A stretch of DNA of 64,000 nucleotides from Gemmatimonadaceae bacterium (GCA_011525845.1 WYBP01000003.1:186001-250000), one strand, 5' to 3'. Numbered from the stretch's first letter, positions 47,101-56,295 are shown. Made by a program: numbers and translations. The notes: a model not told the origin generated them from the letters alone.

Positions 47101-49833
47101 TTGACCTGTGCCCTCCCTCCACTTCCACAGAGGCCGCTCCTGACAGCGCCTCCTGACCGGCTGGTGGCCGCCCTCGCCGACCGCTACCGCATCGAGCGCG
47201 AGCTCGGGCAGGGCGGCATGGCGACGGTGTATCTCGCCGCGGACCTGAAGCACGACCGCAAGGTCGCCATCAAGGTCCTGAAGCCTGAGCTCGCGGCAGT
47301 CCTCGGCGCCGAGCGCTTCGTCGTGGAGATCAAGACCACCGCGGCGCTGAGCCACCCGCACATCCTCCCCCTCTTCGACTCGGGGGAGGCGGCGGGGTTC
47401 CTCTTCTATGTGATGCCCTACATCGAGGGCGAGACGATCCGCGAGAAGCTGAACCGCGAGACGCAGTTCGGGATCGAGGAGGCACTCAGGATCACGACCG
47501 AGGTCGCAGACGCGCTCGACTACGCGCACCGCCACGGCGTGATCCACCGCGACATCAAGCCCGAGAACATCCTGCTGCACGACGGCCGGCCGATGGTGAT
47601 GGACTTCGGGATCGCGCTCGCGGTGAGCGCGGCGGCCGGCGGGCGGATGACGGAGACGGGGCTCAGTCTCGGCACGCCGCACTACATGAGTCCGGAACAG
47701 GCGACGGCGGACAAGCAGATCACAGCGCGCAGCGACATCTACTCGCTCGCGAGCGTGCTGTACGAGATGCTCGCGGGGGAACCACCGCACAGCGGCGGCT
47801 CGGCGCAGGCGATCATCATGAAGATCATCGCCGAGAAGGCGCAGCCGGTGACCGAGCTGCGCCGCTCCGTGCCGCCGAACGTGGCCGCGGCGCTGGAGAG
47901 GGCGCTGGAGAAGGTCCCCGCCGACCGCTTCGAGAGCGCGAAGGCGTTCAGCGACGCGCTCGGCAACGCGAGCTTCACCACGATGACGAGCGCCGGGTAC
48001 GCCGGCGCGGGAGCTCCGCGTGGCGTGCGTCGCTGGGTCCCAATCGCCCTCGCCGCGGCGGCCGGCGCTGCGCTGGCACTCGTCGCATTGACCCTCACGC
48101 GCGAGGAGCCCGCGCGCCAGGTCGTTCGCTTCACGCTCGATCTGCCGTCGCGCCAGCGGCTCGACAACCGCGCCGTCGACGACGCGCCGTTCGCGATCTC
48201 CCCCGACGGGTCGACGATCGTCTATGTCGCGACCGACTCGGCGAGCGGCAGGAGCGGGCTCTACGTGCGTGCGCTCGACCAGCTCGAGGGGACGCTGCTC
48301 TCCTCGGCGAACGAGCCCACGTCGCCCTTCTTCTCTCCCGACGGGCAATGGGTGGGCTTCTTCGCCGACGGGGAGCACAGGCTCATGAAGGTCGCCATCA
48401 CGGGAGGCCCGGCGATCACGCTGGCCACCGAGACGGCACGGGGCCTGGCGAGCGGGCACTGGTCCGACGACGACTGGATCTACTACGGGTCGCAACCCTA
48501 CGTGCAGATCGCGCGCGTGCGTGGTTCCGGCGGTGTCTCGGAGCGGCTCGTGCCGGGGGATACCATCGGCGGGAGCGCCTTCCCCTTCGCCCTGCCGGGA
48601 GGGCAGGCGATCCTCGCCGGCCACTGCGAGACGAGCGACTGTGACGTCCCCGGACTCGCGGTGTTGGACCTCGCGACTCGAGAGTACCGGATGCTGTTGC
48701 CCCGTGCGCAGCGCGGATGGTACAGCCCGACGGGTCACCTGATCTACTCGACCGCGGAGGGTGCCGTGTTCGCGGTGGCGTTCGATCCGGCGCGTGGCGA
48801 GATGAGCGGGACGCCCATCCCTCTCCTCGACGAAGTGCGACAAAGCATCGACGGCGGCACCAGGCTCGCGATCTCGGCGTTGTCGGGCACGATGATCTAC
48901 TGGCCGGGGCTGCTGGCGGGTGGCGCAGAGCTGGTCGAGGTGGATCGGGCCGGTCGCGAGACCGTGCTCATCGCGGAGCCGGGGGACTACTTCACACCCC
49001 GGTGGTCCCCCAGCCGGGACCGCGTCGCGATGGCGGTGAGGGGGCCGGGAGACACGTCGCAGATCCGGGTCTACGACGTGGGCTTGCGCACGATGACCAG
49101 GCTGACGCGCGGACAGGAGGATTTCCGTCCGAGCTGGTCGCCCGATGGCCGGCGGATCGTCTTCGTGCGGACGCAGCCGGATCCGCGCGGTCTCTACTGG
49201 TTGCCGGCCGACGGCTCGGCTCCCGCGGAGCTCGTCGCCCCGGGAGAGGAGACGGGGGGATCCACCTCCTGGACGCGCGACGGCGCCTGGATCCTCTTCG
49301 ACGGCATCTTCGGCAATCCCACGGAGGATGTCTTCGCGATCGGCACGGGGGCGGACCGGTCGCGCAAGGTCGTCTTCTCGACGCCGGGGACCGACGAGGC
49401 GGCGGTCGTCTCTCCCGACGGACGTTGGGTGGCCTACGTCTCGGACGAGTCGGGGCGGTCACAGGTGTACGTGCGTCCCTTCCTTCGCCCAGGAGGGCGC
49501 TGGCTGCTCTCCCCCGGCGTCGCGTTCGCTCCGCTCTGGGCGTCGAACAGCGAGCTGACGTACATCGACCCGGACGCTCAGCGGCTGGTGTCGGTCCAGC
49601 TGTCGTTCAATCCCGACCCGCGTCCGACGAGCAGCACCGCGCTCCTCGACTGGTCGCGCTACCGGACCGGGAGCCGGTCCGTGGCACAGCACGACATCTC
49701 GCGCGATGGCCAGCGCTTCCTCGTCCTGCGGCAGCCCGGACGCGGGAACCTCCAGCCCGCACCGATCGTCGTGCTCAACTGGTTCGAGGAGATCCGTCGT
49801 CGGGTCGCTGCGCAGACCGGAGCGAGGCGGTGA
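47101..49833 (+). CDS. Ser/Thr protein kinase with extracytoplasmic PD40/TolB-like propeller
   Basis: A 910-residue membrane kinase. The kinase domain spans about residues 29-285: GQGGMATVYLA glycine loop, VAIK (Lys58), HRDIKPEN (Asp151), DFG (168-170), and SLGTPHYMSPEQ activation segment. One transmembrane helix (about 312-333) leads to a beta-propeller of WD40-like PD40 repeats (ISPDGSTIVYV, FSPDGQWVGFF, WSPDGRRIVFV, VSPDGRWVAYV). The propeller is likely periplasmic and senses a ligand. The TTG start follows GGGGAGG; no ATG fits before the kinase domain. The next kinase gene overlaps by 4 bases. Confidence 0.92.
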   Translation: MTCALPPLPQRPLLTAPPDRLVAALADRYRIERELGQGGMATVYLAADLKHDRKVAIKVLKPELAAVLGAERFVVEIKTTAALSHPHILPLFDSGEAAGFLFYVMPYIEGETIREKLNRETQFGIEEALRITTEVADALDYAHRHGVIHRDIKPENILLHDGRPMVMDFGIALAVSAAAGGRMTETGLSLGTPHYMSPEQATADKQITARSDIYSLASVLYEMLAGEPPHSGGSAQAIIMKIIAEKAQPVTELRRSVPPNVAAALERALEKVPADRFESAKAFSDALGNASFTTMTSAGYAGAGAPRGVRRWVPIALAAAAGAALALVALTLTREEPARQVVRFTLDLPSRQRLDNRAVDDAPFAISPDGSTIVYVATDSASGRSGLYVRALDQLEGTLLSSANEPTSPFFSPDGQWVGFFADGEHRLMKVAITGGPAITLATETARGLASGHWSDDDWIYYGSQPYVQIARVRGSGGVSERLVPGDTIGGSAFPFALPGGQAILAGHCETSDCDVPGLAVLDLATREYRMLLPRAQRGWYSPTGHLIYSTAEGAVFAVAFDPARGEMSGTPIPLLDEVRQSIDGGTRLAISALSGTMIYWPGLLAGGAELVEVDRAGRETVLIAEPGDYFTPRWSPSRDRVAMAVRGPGDTSQIRVYDVGLRTMTRLTRGQEDFRPSWSPDGRRIVFVRTQPDPRGLYWLPADGSAPAELVAPGEETGGSTSWTRDGAWILFDGIFGNPTEDVFAIGTGADRSRKVVFSTPGTDEAAVVSPDGRWVAYVSDESGRSQVYVRPFLRPGGRWLLSPGVAFAPLWASNSELTYIDPDAQRLVSVQLSFNPDPRPTSSTALLDWSRYRTGSRSVAQHDISRDGQRFLVLRQPGRGNLQPAPIVVLNWFEEIRRRVAAQTGARR

Positions 49834-52484
49834 GCGGAGTTCCCGACCGCCTGATCGCCGCCCTCGCCGACCGCTACCGCATCGAGCGCGAGCTCGGCGA
49901 GGGCGGCATGGCCACCGTCTACCTCGCCGAGGACCTGAAGCACGACCGCAAGGTCGCGCTCAAGGTCCTCAAGCCCGAGCTCGCCGCGGTGGTCGGCGCC
50001 GAGCGCTTCCTGGCCGAGATCAAGACCACCGCGAACCTCCAGCACCCGCACATCCTCGCACTCTTCGACTCGGGGCAGGTGGAGGGCACGGTCTTCTACG
50101 TGATGCCCTTCGTGGACGGCGAGTCGCTCCGCGACCGGCTCGCGCGCGAGAAGCAGCTCCCGATCGACGTGGCGCTCGCGATCGCGCGCGAGGTGGGGGA
50201 CGCGCTCCAGTACGCGCATGCGCAGGGCGTGATCCACCGCGACATCAAGCCGGAGAACATCCTGCTGCACGGCGGGCACGCGCTCGTCGCCGACTTCGGC
50301 ATCGCGCTCGCGGCGGCCAAGACGGGGGGCTCGCGGATGACCGAGACGGGGATGTCGCTCGGCACGCCGACCTACATGAGCCCCGAGCAGGCGATGGGGG
50401 AGCGGAACCTCGATGCGCGCGCCGACATCTACGCGCTCGGCTGCGTGACCTACGAGATGCTCACCGGCGACGCGCCCTTCACGGGTTCCACCGCGCAGGC
50501 GATCGTTGCGAAGGTGCTCACCGAGAAGCCCGCGCCGATCCGCACGCAGCGCGACCGTGTGCCGGAGCATGTCGAGGACGCGGTGCTGACGGCGCTCGAG
50601 AAGCTGCCGGCGGACCGGTTCGCGACGGCGGGGGAGTTCGTCGCGGCGATCGCGGGGGGTGGAGGCACCGGCAGCACCGCGTCGCGCACGCGGGAACGTG
50701 CGGCGGCGGCGCACGGTGTGGCCACCCACTGGCGCACCGCGGCGGGGGTGCTCGGCGCGGTCTCTCTCGCACTCGCGGCGGTCGTCCTGATGCGTCCCGG
50801 GGGCGAGCCGTCCGCCGGGGTCGTGCGGATCGAGGTGCACGCCAATGAGCCGGTCGCATCCCTTCCGGTGGTCATCGCGGGCTCGCCGGATGGTGCGTCG
50901 TACGTCTATTGCTCCTCGACCGGCGCGGTGCTCCTCCGGCGCTGGGAGAACCTCGCGCCGGCGCCGCTCGGTGGGCCGCTCCGCGGGTGCGTGGCGGCGG
51001 CCTACTCGCCGGACGGCACGCGCATCGCGGTGGTCGGCGTTCCCGTGAGCCTCCATCTTTTCAGCGTGCGGGGCGACGTCTCCCGGCGCGAACTGCGAGT
51101 GGAGCACCTCGGCGATGTCGCGGTGGGCGGAGGGGGGCTCCACTGGGCGTCCGACGACCATCTCTACCTCGCGAGCGGTTCCACCGTCCTGCGCATCTCG
51201 CCCGAGGATGGCAGGTCGACCGTCGTGGTGCGCGCCGACTCCACGACCATCTTCTACGGGATCGACGTCCTGCCCGGCGCGCGCCACGCCCTCGTCGTGA
51301 CGGCGGTGACGCGGGGCGCCAACGCAGGGGACACCCGGGTCGGAGTGCTCGACCTCGCCAGCGGAGAGATCACGCCGCTGCTCGTGGGCGTCGTCGCGCG
51401 GTACGTGCACCCCGGCCGCCTGCTCGTCGCGCGTGCCGACGGCTCCATGGTCCTCTCCCCGTTCGACCTGGAGAGCCGTACGGCGAGCGGCGCCATGACC
51501 GTGCTCCCCGACAGCCTCGGCGTCGGTGCCCTGCTCTCCAGCGGCTACTGGCAGGGGCTGGTGAACGTGACCTCGAGTGGCGCGCTCTACTACGTCCGCG
51601 CACCGGCCTCACTCGGGAGCACGCCGGTCCTCGTGGATCGAGGCGGGGAGGGGAAGCCGATCGATGCGGCCTGGACGGCGGGGTTCTTCGTTCCCCGCGC
51701 CTCTCCCGATGGTTCGCGCGTCGCCCTCGAGTTTCCCGGAGTCGTCGGCTCACAGCCCATGGTGCGCGACCTGCGGACCGGCGCGACTCGCACACTCCAG
51801 ATGTCGGGCCAGACGAATGGACGGGTCGCCTGGATGTCCGACGGCCGTGGGATCTCCCTCATCTCCGATGTGGATGGCACGCCGCGGCTCTTCACCTGGC
51901 GCATGGACAGCGATGTCGCCACACCCGCGCCGGGCTACGAGCAGCGCGGCGTCTTCGGCGCCGAGTGGTCGCGCGACGGACGGTGGCTCGTCCTGCGCAC
52001 CACCGACCAGGCGGAGGGGAAGGCGGACATCCTCGCGGTGCGGTTGGGAGCGGACACGGTCGCGTTCCCGGTCGTCGCCGATCCCGAGGCATCGGAGTAT
52101 GCACCCGCCCTCTCTCCCGACGCGCGATGGCTCGCCTATGTGTCGAACGCCGGTGGGCGCTATGAGGTGCGGGTCACCGACTTCCCACGCGGTCGCGACA
52201 AGTGGCAGGTCTCGGTGGCCGGCGGCACCGAACCGGCCTGGTCCGCGGATGGACGCGAGCTCTTCTATGTTGCCGACGGATCCATGATGGCGGCAACGGT
52301 GGAAGCGGGCGCCGAGTTCCGGGTCCTGAGCCAGCGTCGGCTCTTCGCCCTCGGGCCGTACATGACGTATGGGGTCTGGAGCCGGAACTACGACGTGATG
52401 CCCGACGGCCGGTTCCTGATGCTGCGGCGCGACGAGAACTCCACCTCGAGCGTGGTCGTCGTCCAGAACTGGGCGTCCCGTTAA
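49830..52484 (+). CDS. Second Ser/Thr protein kinase with PD40/TolB-like propeller
   Basis: An 884-residue paralogue of the preceding gene. Kinase features: GEGGMATVYLAEDLKHDRKVALK (Lys45), HRDIKPEN (Asp138), DFG (155-157), SLGTPTYMSPEQ. A transmembrane helix lies near residues 302-322. The propeller part has PD40-like repeats (YSPDGTRIAVV, LSPDARWLAYV, WSADGRELFYV) but is far less like its neighbour than the kinase part. GTG 49830 overlaps the upstream TGA (GTGA), so both kinases are made from one message. It ends by sharing bases TTAA with the convergent nucleotidyltransferase gene. Confidence 0.93.
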   Translation: MSGVPDRLIAALADRYRIERELGEGGMATVYLAEDLKHDRKVALKVLKPELAAVVGAERFLAEIKTTANLQHPHILALFDSGQVEGTVFYVMPFVDGESLRDRLAREKQLPIDVALAIAREVGDALQYAHAQGVIHRDIKPENILLHGGHALVADFGIALAAAKTGGSRMTETGMSLGTPTYMSPEQAMGERNLDARADIYALGCVTYEMLTGDAPFTGSTAQAIVAKVLTEKPAPIRTQRDRVPEHVEDAVLTALEKLPADRFATAGEFVAAIAGGGGTGSTASRTRERAAAAHGVATHWRTAAGVLGAVSLALAAVVLMRPGGEPSAGVVRIEVHANEPVASLPVVIAGSPDGASYVYCSSTGAVLLRRWENLAPAPLGGPLRGCVAAAYSPDGTRIAVVGVPVSLHLFSVRGDVSRRELRVEHLGDVAVGGGGLHWASDDHLYLASGSTVLRISPEDGRSTVVVRADSTTIFYGIDVLPGARHALVVTAVTRGANAGDTRVGVLDLASGEITPLLVGVVARYVHPGRLLVARADGSMVLSPFDLESRTASGAMTVLPDSLGVGALLSSGYWQGLVNVTSSGALYYVRAPASLGSTPVLVDRGGEGKPIDAAWTAGFFVPRASPDGSRVALEFPGVVGSQPMVRDLRTGATRTLQMSGQTNGRVAWMSDGRGISLISDVDGTPRLFTWRMDSDVATPAPGYEQRGVFGAEWSRDGRWLVLRTTDQAEGKADILAVRLGADTVAFPVVADPEASEYAPALSPDARWLAYVSNAGGRYEVRVTDFPRGRDKWQVSVAGGTEPAWSADGRELFYVADGSMMAATVEAGAEFRVLSQRRLFALGPYMTYGVWSRNYDVMPDGRFLMLRRDENSTSSVVVVQNWASR

Positions 52485-53011
52485 CCCGGGAGCAACTCCT
52501 CGAGCGCGAGCCGCGACTTGGCTGGGATCTGCGATTCGTCGAAGTACTGCGTGACGATCGCGAGGGCCGCCGCGGCGCTCGTGATGTTCAGGTAGCGCAG
52601 CAGGAAGCGCACATCGTCGAGGTCGTGGAACTCCTCGCCCAGTCGCATCGCGGCGCACTTCATCGCGAGCAGGTACGGAGGCTGCGCGATGAACACCTGG
52701 AGGTGGGAGAGCTCCAGGTAGGGATCGAAGCTGCCGCGGGTGCCGAGCCAGCTCTTCACCGCGTCGTTCAACCAGTCGGCCGGGAGGTCGGCACGCGCCG
52801 CCACGCGCGCCGCCGCCTGTCGCACCACCGACGCCGGCTTGAACCAGGCATCCACGTCGCGGGTCGCCGCGCGGGCGCCGAGTGCGAGGCACATCACCGC
52901 GCCGCCGACGAGGTAGACCTCCGCGTGGGTGCCGGAGGAGGCGAGCTCATCGTTGAGCAGCTCGAAGAGCCGCAGGATGTCCGCCTTCGTGAGCTTCACC
53001 GCATCGGCCAT
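52481..53011 (-). CDS. Nucleotidyltransferase-fold protein (DUF6036-like), possible toxin
   Basis: A 176-residue protein. VYLVGGAVMCLALGARAATRDVDAWF (core VGGAVMCLALGARAATRDVD) is the GG...DxD active-site pattern of minimal nucleotidyltransferases, with Asp52 and Asp54 as metal ligands. The later half is helical (MKCAAMRLGEEFHDLDDVRFLL). It resembles DUF6036/AbiEii-like enzymes. It starts 2 bases after the stop of a ribbon-helix-helix gene, the arrangement of a toxin-antitoxin pair. The toxin role is inference; a simple tRNA- or small-molecule-modifying enzyme is possible. Confidence 0.75.
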   Translation of the reverse strand: MADAVKLTKADILRLFELLNDELASSGTHAEVYLVGGAVMCLALGARAATRDVDAWFKPASVVRQAAARVAARADLPADWLNDAVKSWLGTRGSFDPYLELSHLQVFIAQPPYLLAMKCAAMRLGEEFHDLDDVRFLLRYLNITSAAAALAIVTQYFDESQIPAKSRLALEELLPG

Positions 53012-53013
53012 CG

Positions 53014-53505
53014 TCAGACCCGTGCGCCGACGCCGGAGTCGACGAAGATGTTCCGGCGCTTGAAGGGCACAGGCGACGACTGGAGCAGGTGCATCCGAAG
53101 ATCCTTCAGCGGCGTGACGAAGTGCGGCACGTCGAGGGGTCGGATGTCGCGCACCCAGGGTGGGGGTGGCAGTTCCTTCGAAGCGGCGGCCTGCTCGACC
53201 ATCGCCGCGACATAGTTCTGCAGGTAGGGCGAGAGTCCGCTCGCCGAGGCGTCGGCGACGGCCTCCGTGAAGTCGGTCCGCGGGATGGAGGCCAGGAAGT
53301 CGTTCAACTCGGCGAGCGCGAAGCGCTGGTCGTCCTCGGAACGGAGTGAGCGGAGGATCGCGGCGAACCGGTCCGCGCCCGCGGGCATCAACCGCGAGAG
53401 CACGTAGCTCGACATGTCGCAGCCGGCGGCCCGCGCCTGTCGCTTCAGCGCCGCCTTCTGCTGGGGAGTGACCCGGATCTGGAGCTGCTGCGTCTTGGCG
53501 GGCAT
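53014..53505 (-). CDS. Ribbon-helix-helix-type protein, putative antitoxin
   Basis: A 163-residue protein. The N-terminus QLQIRVTPQQKAALKRQARA...DMSSYVLSRLM is a ribbon-helix-helix (CopG/MobC-like) DNA-binding motif. The remaining 115 residues are a helical region with an acidic and Pro-rich end (KELPPPPWVRDIRPLDVPHF), larger than in classic RHH antitoxins. It precedes the nucleotidyltransferase gene by 2 bases. A perfect 22-base palindrome lies 28 bases upstream of its start and includes its likely -35, which fits autoregulation. Confidence 0.75.
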   Translation of the reverse strand: MPAKTQQLQIRVTPQQKAALKRQARAAGCDMSSYVLSRLMPAGADRFAAILRSLRSEDDQRFALAELNDFLASIPRTDFTEAVADASASGLSPYLQNYVAAMVEQAAASKELPPPPWVRDIRPLDVPHFVTPLKDLRMHLLQSSPVPFKRRNIFVDSGVGARV

Positions 53506-53533
53506 CCCTGAATCTGCGGGCCTCGGGTAGCGC

Positions 53534-53555
53534 TGTCAATACATATGTATTGACA
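53534..53555. promoter_or_regulatory. Perfect 22-bp palindrome, operator of the RHH/nucleotidyltransferase pair
   Basis: The sequence is TGTCAATACAT followed by its exact reverse complement. On the minus strand it supplies a consensus -35 TTGACA, and 17 bases later CAGATT can serve as -10 before the ATG at 53505. A dimeric RHH protein binding here would block the promoter. TTGACA is also present on the plus strand. The 220 bases from here to the TetR gene at 53775 hold no gene I can support. Confidence 0.75.
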
Positions 53556-53774
53556 ACGCATCCTCCTCGGACGCCTCTTGGCTCGGCGTCGCTCGCCTTC
53601 GCCCGATCTCGCGCGACCACCGCGCTGATCTCATCGCGCGCGCGGCGACGCAGGAGCACCCGGACCCTCTACGGCTGCCGGGCGCGCAGCACCTCCATGA
53701 ATGTCTCCCACGGCACACCGTCGCCTGCGTCCGCGTCCGCTTCCGCCTCCCGGCGACGGGGCAGGGAAGGGCAG

Positions 53775-54425
53775 CTAGCGCTTCTTCCGCAACTGCTCCA
53801 GCCCGCTCAGGATCAACTCCAGCCCGAACCCGAACTCCTCCTTGCCGTCGTGCTTCCCCTCGGCGACGAGCTTCGTCAGGGCATGCATGTGCGGCAGCTC
53901 GTCGGGGGGGAGCATCGGGAGGTACTGCGCCGCGGCCGCCGGGTACTCCTCGGGCTTGATCGGGGAGCTGAGCATGTGGAGCGTGAATCCATAGATGTGG
54001 CTGTCGATCGCGTTCCACCCCCGGTCGGCCTGCATCCAGGTGAATCCGGCGTGGCGGAGGCAGCCGAGTGTGGCGTCCACGTAGCGCAGCATGTTCGGGC
54101 CGACCGTGATCCGCGAGAGGAGGAGGAGCGGCGCCCAGGGGTGCTTGAGCATCACCGCATGCGCCGAGGTGGCGCGGCGGCGCATCGCGGTGCGCCAGTC
54201 ACCCTTGGTCGTGGGGAGCTCGATCTCCCCGACCACCAGGTCCACCATCCCGTCGAGGAGCTCGTCCTTGTTGGCGACGTGATGGTAGAGCGACATCGCC
54301 TCGACCTTGAGCGTGCCGGCGAGACGGCGCATGGAGAGCGCCTCGAGGCCGTGCGTGTCGGCCAGGCGCACCGCGGTGCGGATGACGCGCTCCCGGGAGA
54401 GGGGCGCCCGACGGGGGGTTGGCAT
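53775..54425 (-). CDS. TetR-family regulator with TetR_C-type ligand domain
   Basis: A 216-residue regulator. The helix-turn-helix region is LSMRRLAGTLKVEAMSLYHH followed by VANKDELLDGMVDLV, characteristic of the subgroup with the tetracycline-repressor-like C-terminal domain (HPWAPLLLLSRITVGPN, ADRGWNAIDSHIYGFTLH). It is divergent from an outer-membrane protein gene, with two operator-like palindromes between them. It most probably represses itself and the outer-membrane protein/oxidoreductase pair. The inducer is unknown. Confidence 0.93.
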   Translation of the reverse strand: MPTPRRAPLSRERVIRTAVRLADTHGLEALSMRRLAGTLKVEAMSLYHHVANKDELLDGMVDLVVGEIELPTTKGDWRTAMRRRATSAHAVMLKHPWAPLLLLSRITVGPNMLRYVDATLGCLRHAGFTWMQADRGWNAIDSHIYGFTLHMLSSPIKPEEYPAAAAQYLPMLPPDELPHMHALTKLVAEGKHDGKEEFGFGLELILSGLEQLRKKR

Positions 54426-54505
54426 GGAGGGTAGATAACGTGCGCCCGGATGCTCCGGAAGCGGTGAAACCCGGGACGGGGGGCTTCCGTCCTGTCCCGG
54501 CAGGC

Positions 54506-54540
54506 CTTACAGTGTATACTCATCTGACTTACGCCGTAAG
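54506..54540. promoter_or_regulatory. Two TetR operators and overlapping promoter
   Basis: CTTACGCCGTAAG (54528-54540) is a palindrome with a 3-base centre. A second, imperfect copy, CTTACAGTGTATA (54506-54518), lies 22 bases away centre to centre, two helical turns. TATACT at 54515-54520 is a -10 for the plus-strand genes and overlaps the first site; TTGACC (54545-54540, minus) may be a -35 for the regulator gene. Confidence 0.75.
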
Positions 54541-54571
54541 GTCAATCACTCCGCTCCCCGGGATCATCGCA

Positions 54572-55327
54572 ATGCCACGTCGCACCTCCGTCCTCGGCGC
54601 CCTCCTCGGCGCCCTCCTCATCACCGCCATTCCCCTGGCCGCGCAGGCCCCGGCCGACACCACGCTCCCGCGGAACCCGCGCGTCCACGCCGGCATCGCC
54701 GGTGAGTTCGGCCTCCCCACGGGGGCGTTCCACCGGCAGGTCTCCGGCGCCGGCGGCGTGCAGGGGCACCTCCGGATCCGCCTCGACGAGGACGGACTGG
54801 TCGCGATGCGATTCCAGGCCGGCTATTCCGGCTATGGATACGAGACCCAGAAGAGCTGTGTCGGCACGACGCCGGGGTGCCGCGTCGCGGTCACCGTCTC
54901 CACCTCGAACGCGATCGTCTCGGGTGCCGTCGGCCCCGAGTTCTCCCTCCCCATCGGAAGTGTGCGGGCCTACGCCCACGGCCTCATCGGGGTGAGCCGC
55001 TTCACCACCTATTCGGCGCTCGATGGCGGATTCCCCTTCGAGATGTTCGCCGCCGACGAGAACCAGGGCGACAGCGGCTTCGCCTGGAGCACCGGCGCCG
55101 GCGTGGAAGTGCCGATCCACGGGCGCTTCGCGCTCGACATGGGCGTGGCGTTCCAGGGGCATGGGCGCCGCGACTACCTCATCAAGGGCGGCATCACCGA
55201 CAACCCCGACGGCTCGCTCGCCCTCGACGTGAAGCGCTCCAACGCGAACCTCCTCGCCTTCCGCGTCGGCGTCACCACGGCCCTTCCCCTGCGCAGCAAG
55301 CGCGGCTGCGCGTGCGACCGTAAGTGA
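54572..55327 (+). CDS. Exported beta-barrel-like protein
   Basis: A 251-residue protein. The signal ends at PLAAQAPA (about residue 26). The rest alternates short amphipathic strands with Gly/Asn turns (HAGIAGEFGLPTGAF, LRIRLDEDGLVAMRFQAGYSGYGYE, VRAYAHGLIGVSRF, FALDMGVAFQGHGRRDY), as in small outer-membrane barrels. Two Cys pairs occur (CVGTTPGC and the terminal CACDRK). No precise family recognised. Regulated by the divergent TetR protein by position, and translationally coupled (GTGA) to the oxidoreductase gene. Confidence 0.7.
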   Translation: MPRRTSVLGALLGALLITAIPLAAQAPADTTLPRNPRVHAGIAGEFGLPTGAFHRQVSGAGGVQGHLRIRLDEDGLVAMRFQAGYSGYGYETQKSCVGTTPGCRVAVTVSTSNAIVSGAVGPEFSLPIGSVRAYAHGLIGVSRFTTYSALDGGFPFEMFAADENQGDSGFAWSTGAGVEVPIHGRFALDMGVAFQGHGRRDYLIKGGITDNPDGSLALDVKRSNANLLAFRVGVTTALPLRSKRGCACDRK

Positions 55328-56295
55328 GGGCCGCCGTCTACCATCGCTACGGACCACCCGAGGTGGTGTCGGTGCAGGAGGTGCCGACACCAACCCCGGG
55401 GCCCCGCGAGCTGCTGGTCCGCGTGCGCGCGACGACGGTCTCCACGGCCGACTGGCGCGCGCGCTCCCTCGCCATGCCGCCCGGCTTCGGCTTGTTCGGG
55501 CGGCTGGTGTTCGGGATCCGCGCGCCACGCCGCGCGATCCTCGGCTCCGAGTTCGCGGGGGACGTGGTGGCCGTCGGGAGCGAGGTGCGCGACTTCGCGG
55601 TCGGAGAAGCCGTCATCGCCTTCCAGGGGTTCCGGATGGGCGGGCACGCCGAGTTCGTCACCACGCCTGCGGATGGTGTGGTGGTGCGGAAGCCGGCGGG
55701 GCTCTCATACCAAGAGGCCGCCGCGCTCCCGTTCGGGGGCACCACGGGGCTCGAGTTCTTCGCGCGCGCCGGGCTCCGCGCCGGCGAACGCGTGCTGATC
55801 AACGGTGCCTCGGGAACGGTCGGCAGCGCGATGGTGCAGCTCGCCGCGCATGCCGGGGCCGACGTCACCGCGGTCTGCAGCGCTGCGAACGCGACGTTGA
55901 TGCGTGAACTCGGCGTACGCCGCGTGATCGACTACTCCGTTACCGACTTCGCCGCGACCGGGGAGCGGTATGATGTGATCGTCGACACCGTCGGCACCGC
56001 ACCGTATGCGCGGAGCCGCGGCGCGCTGGCCGAGCGAGGGCGGCTCCTCCTGGTGCTGGCCTCACTCGGCGAGTTGCTGCGCGCGCCCTGGATCTCACGG
56101 ACCACGCGGCACCGCGTCGTGGCCGGTCCGGTGCGTGAGCGCGTGGAGGACCTGCAGGCGATCGTCGACCTGGTGGTGGCCGGGCGGTTCAGGCCGGTGA
56201 TCGATCGTTGCGTGCCGCTGGACGGGATCGTCGAGGCGCACCGGCGCGTGGAGAGCGGCCGGAAGCGGGGGAGCGTGGTGGTGGAGGTCGGATAG
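55324..56295 (+). CDS. Medium-chain NAD(P)H-dependent oxidoreductase (quinone reductase-like)
   Basis: A 323-residue MDR enzyme without catalytic zinc. The start MRAAVYHRYGPPEVVSVQEV, LGSEFAGDVVAVGSEV, and the nucleotide loop VLINGASGTVGSAMVQLAAHAGA match zeta-crystallin/quinone-reductase-like proteins. GTG 55324 overlaps the stop of the outer-membrane protein gene. Control by the TetR protein suggests detoxification of a quinone or enone compound. A 68-base segment of this gene (56055-56122) recurs in altered form at 58300-58367. Confidence 0.92.
   Translation: MRAAVYHRYGPPEVVSVQEVPTPTPGPRELLVRVRATTVSTADWRARSLAMPPGFGLFGRLVFGIRAPRRAILGSEFAGDVVAVGSEVRDFAVGEAVIAFQGFRMGGHAEFVTTPADGVVVRKPAGLSYQEAAALPFGGTTGLEFFARAGLRAGERVLINGASGTVGSAMVQLAAHAGADVTAVCSAANATLMRELGVRRVIDYSVTDFAATGERYDVIVDTVGTAPYARSRGALAERGRLLLVLASLGELLRAPWISRTTRHRVVAGPVRERVEDLQAIVDLVVAGRFRPVIDRCVPLDGIVEAHRRVESGRKRGSVVVEVG

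Noticed and set aside
53536-54018. A 160-codon minus-strand frame upstream of the RHH gene
   Set aside because: Overlaps the TetR gene in another frame and the Arg/Ser-rich translation shows no domain. A short stretch in a different frame, ETFMEVLRARQP, hinted at an old gene end but is too short to support.
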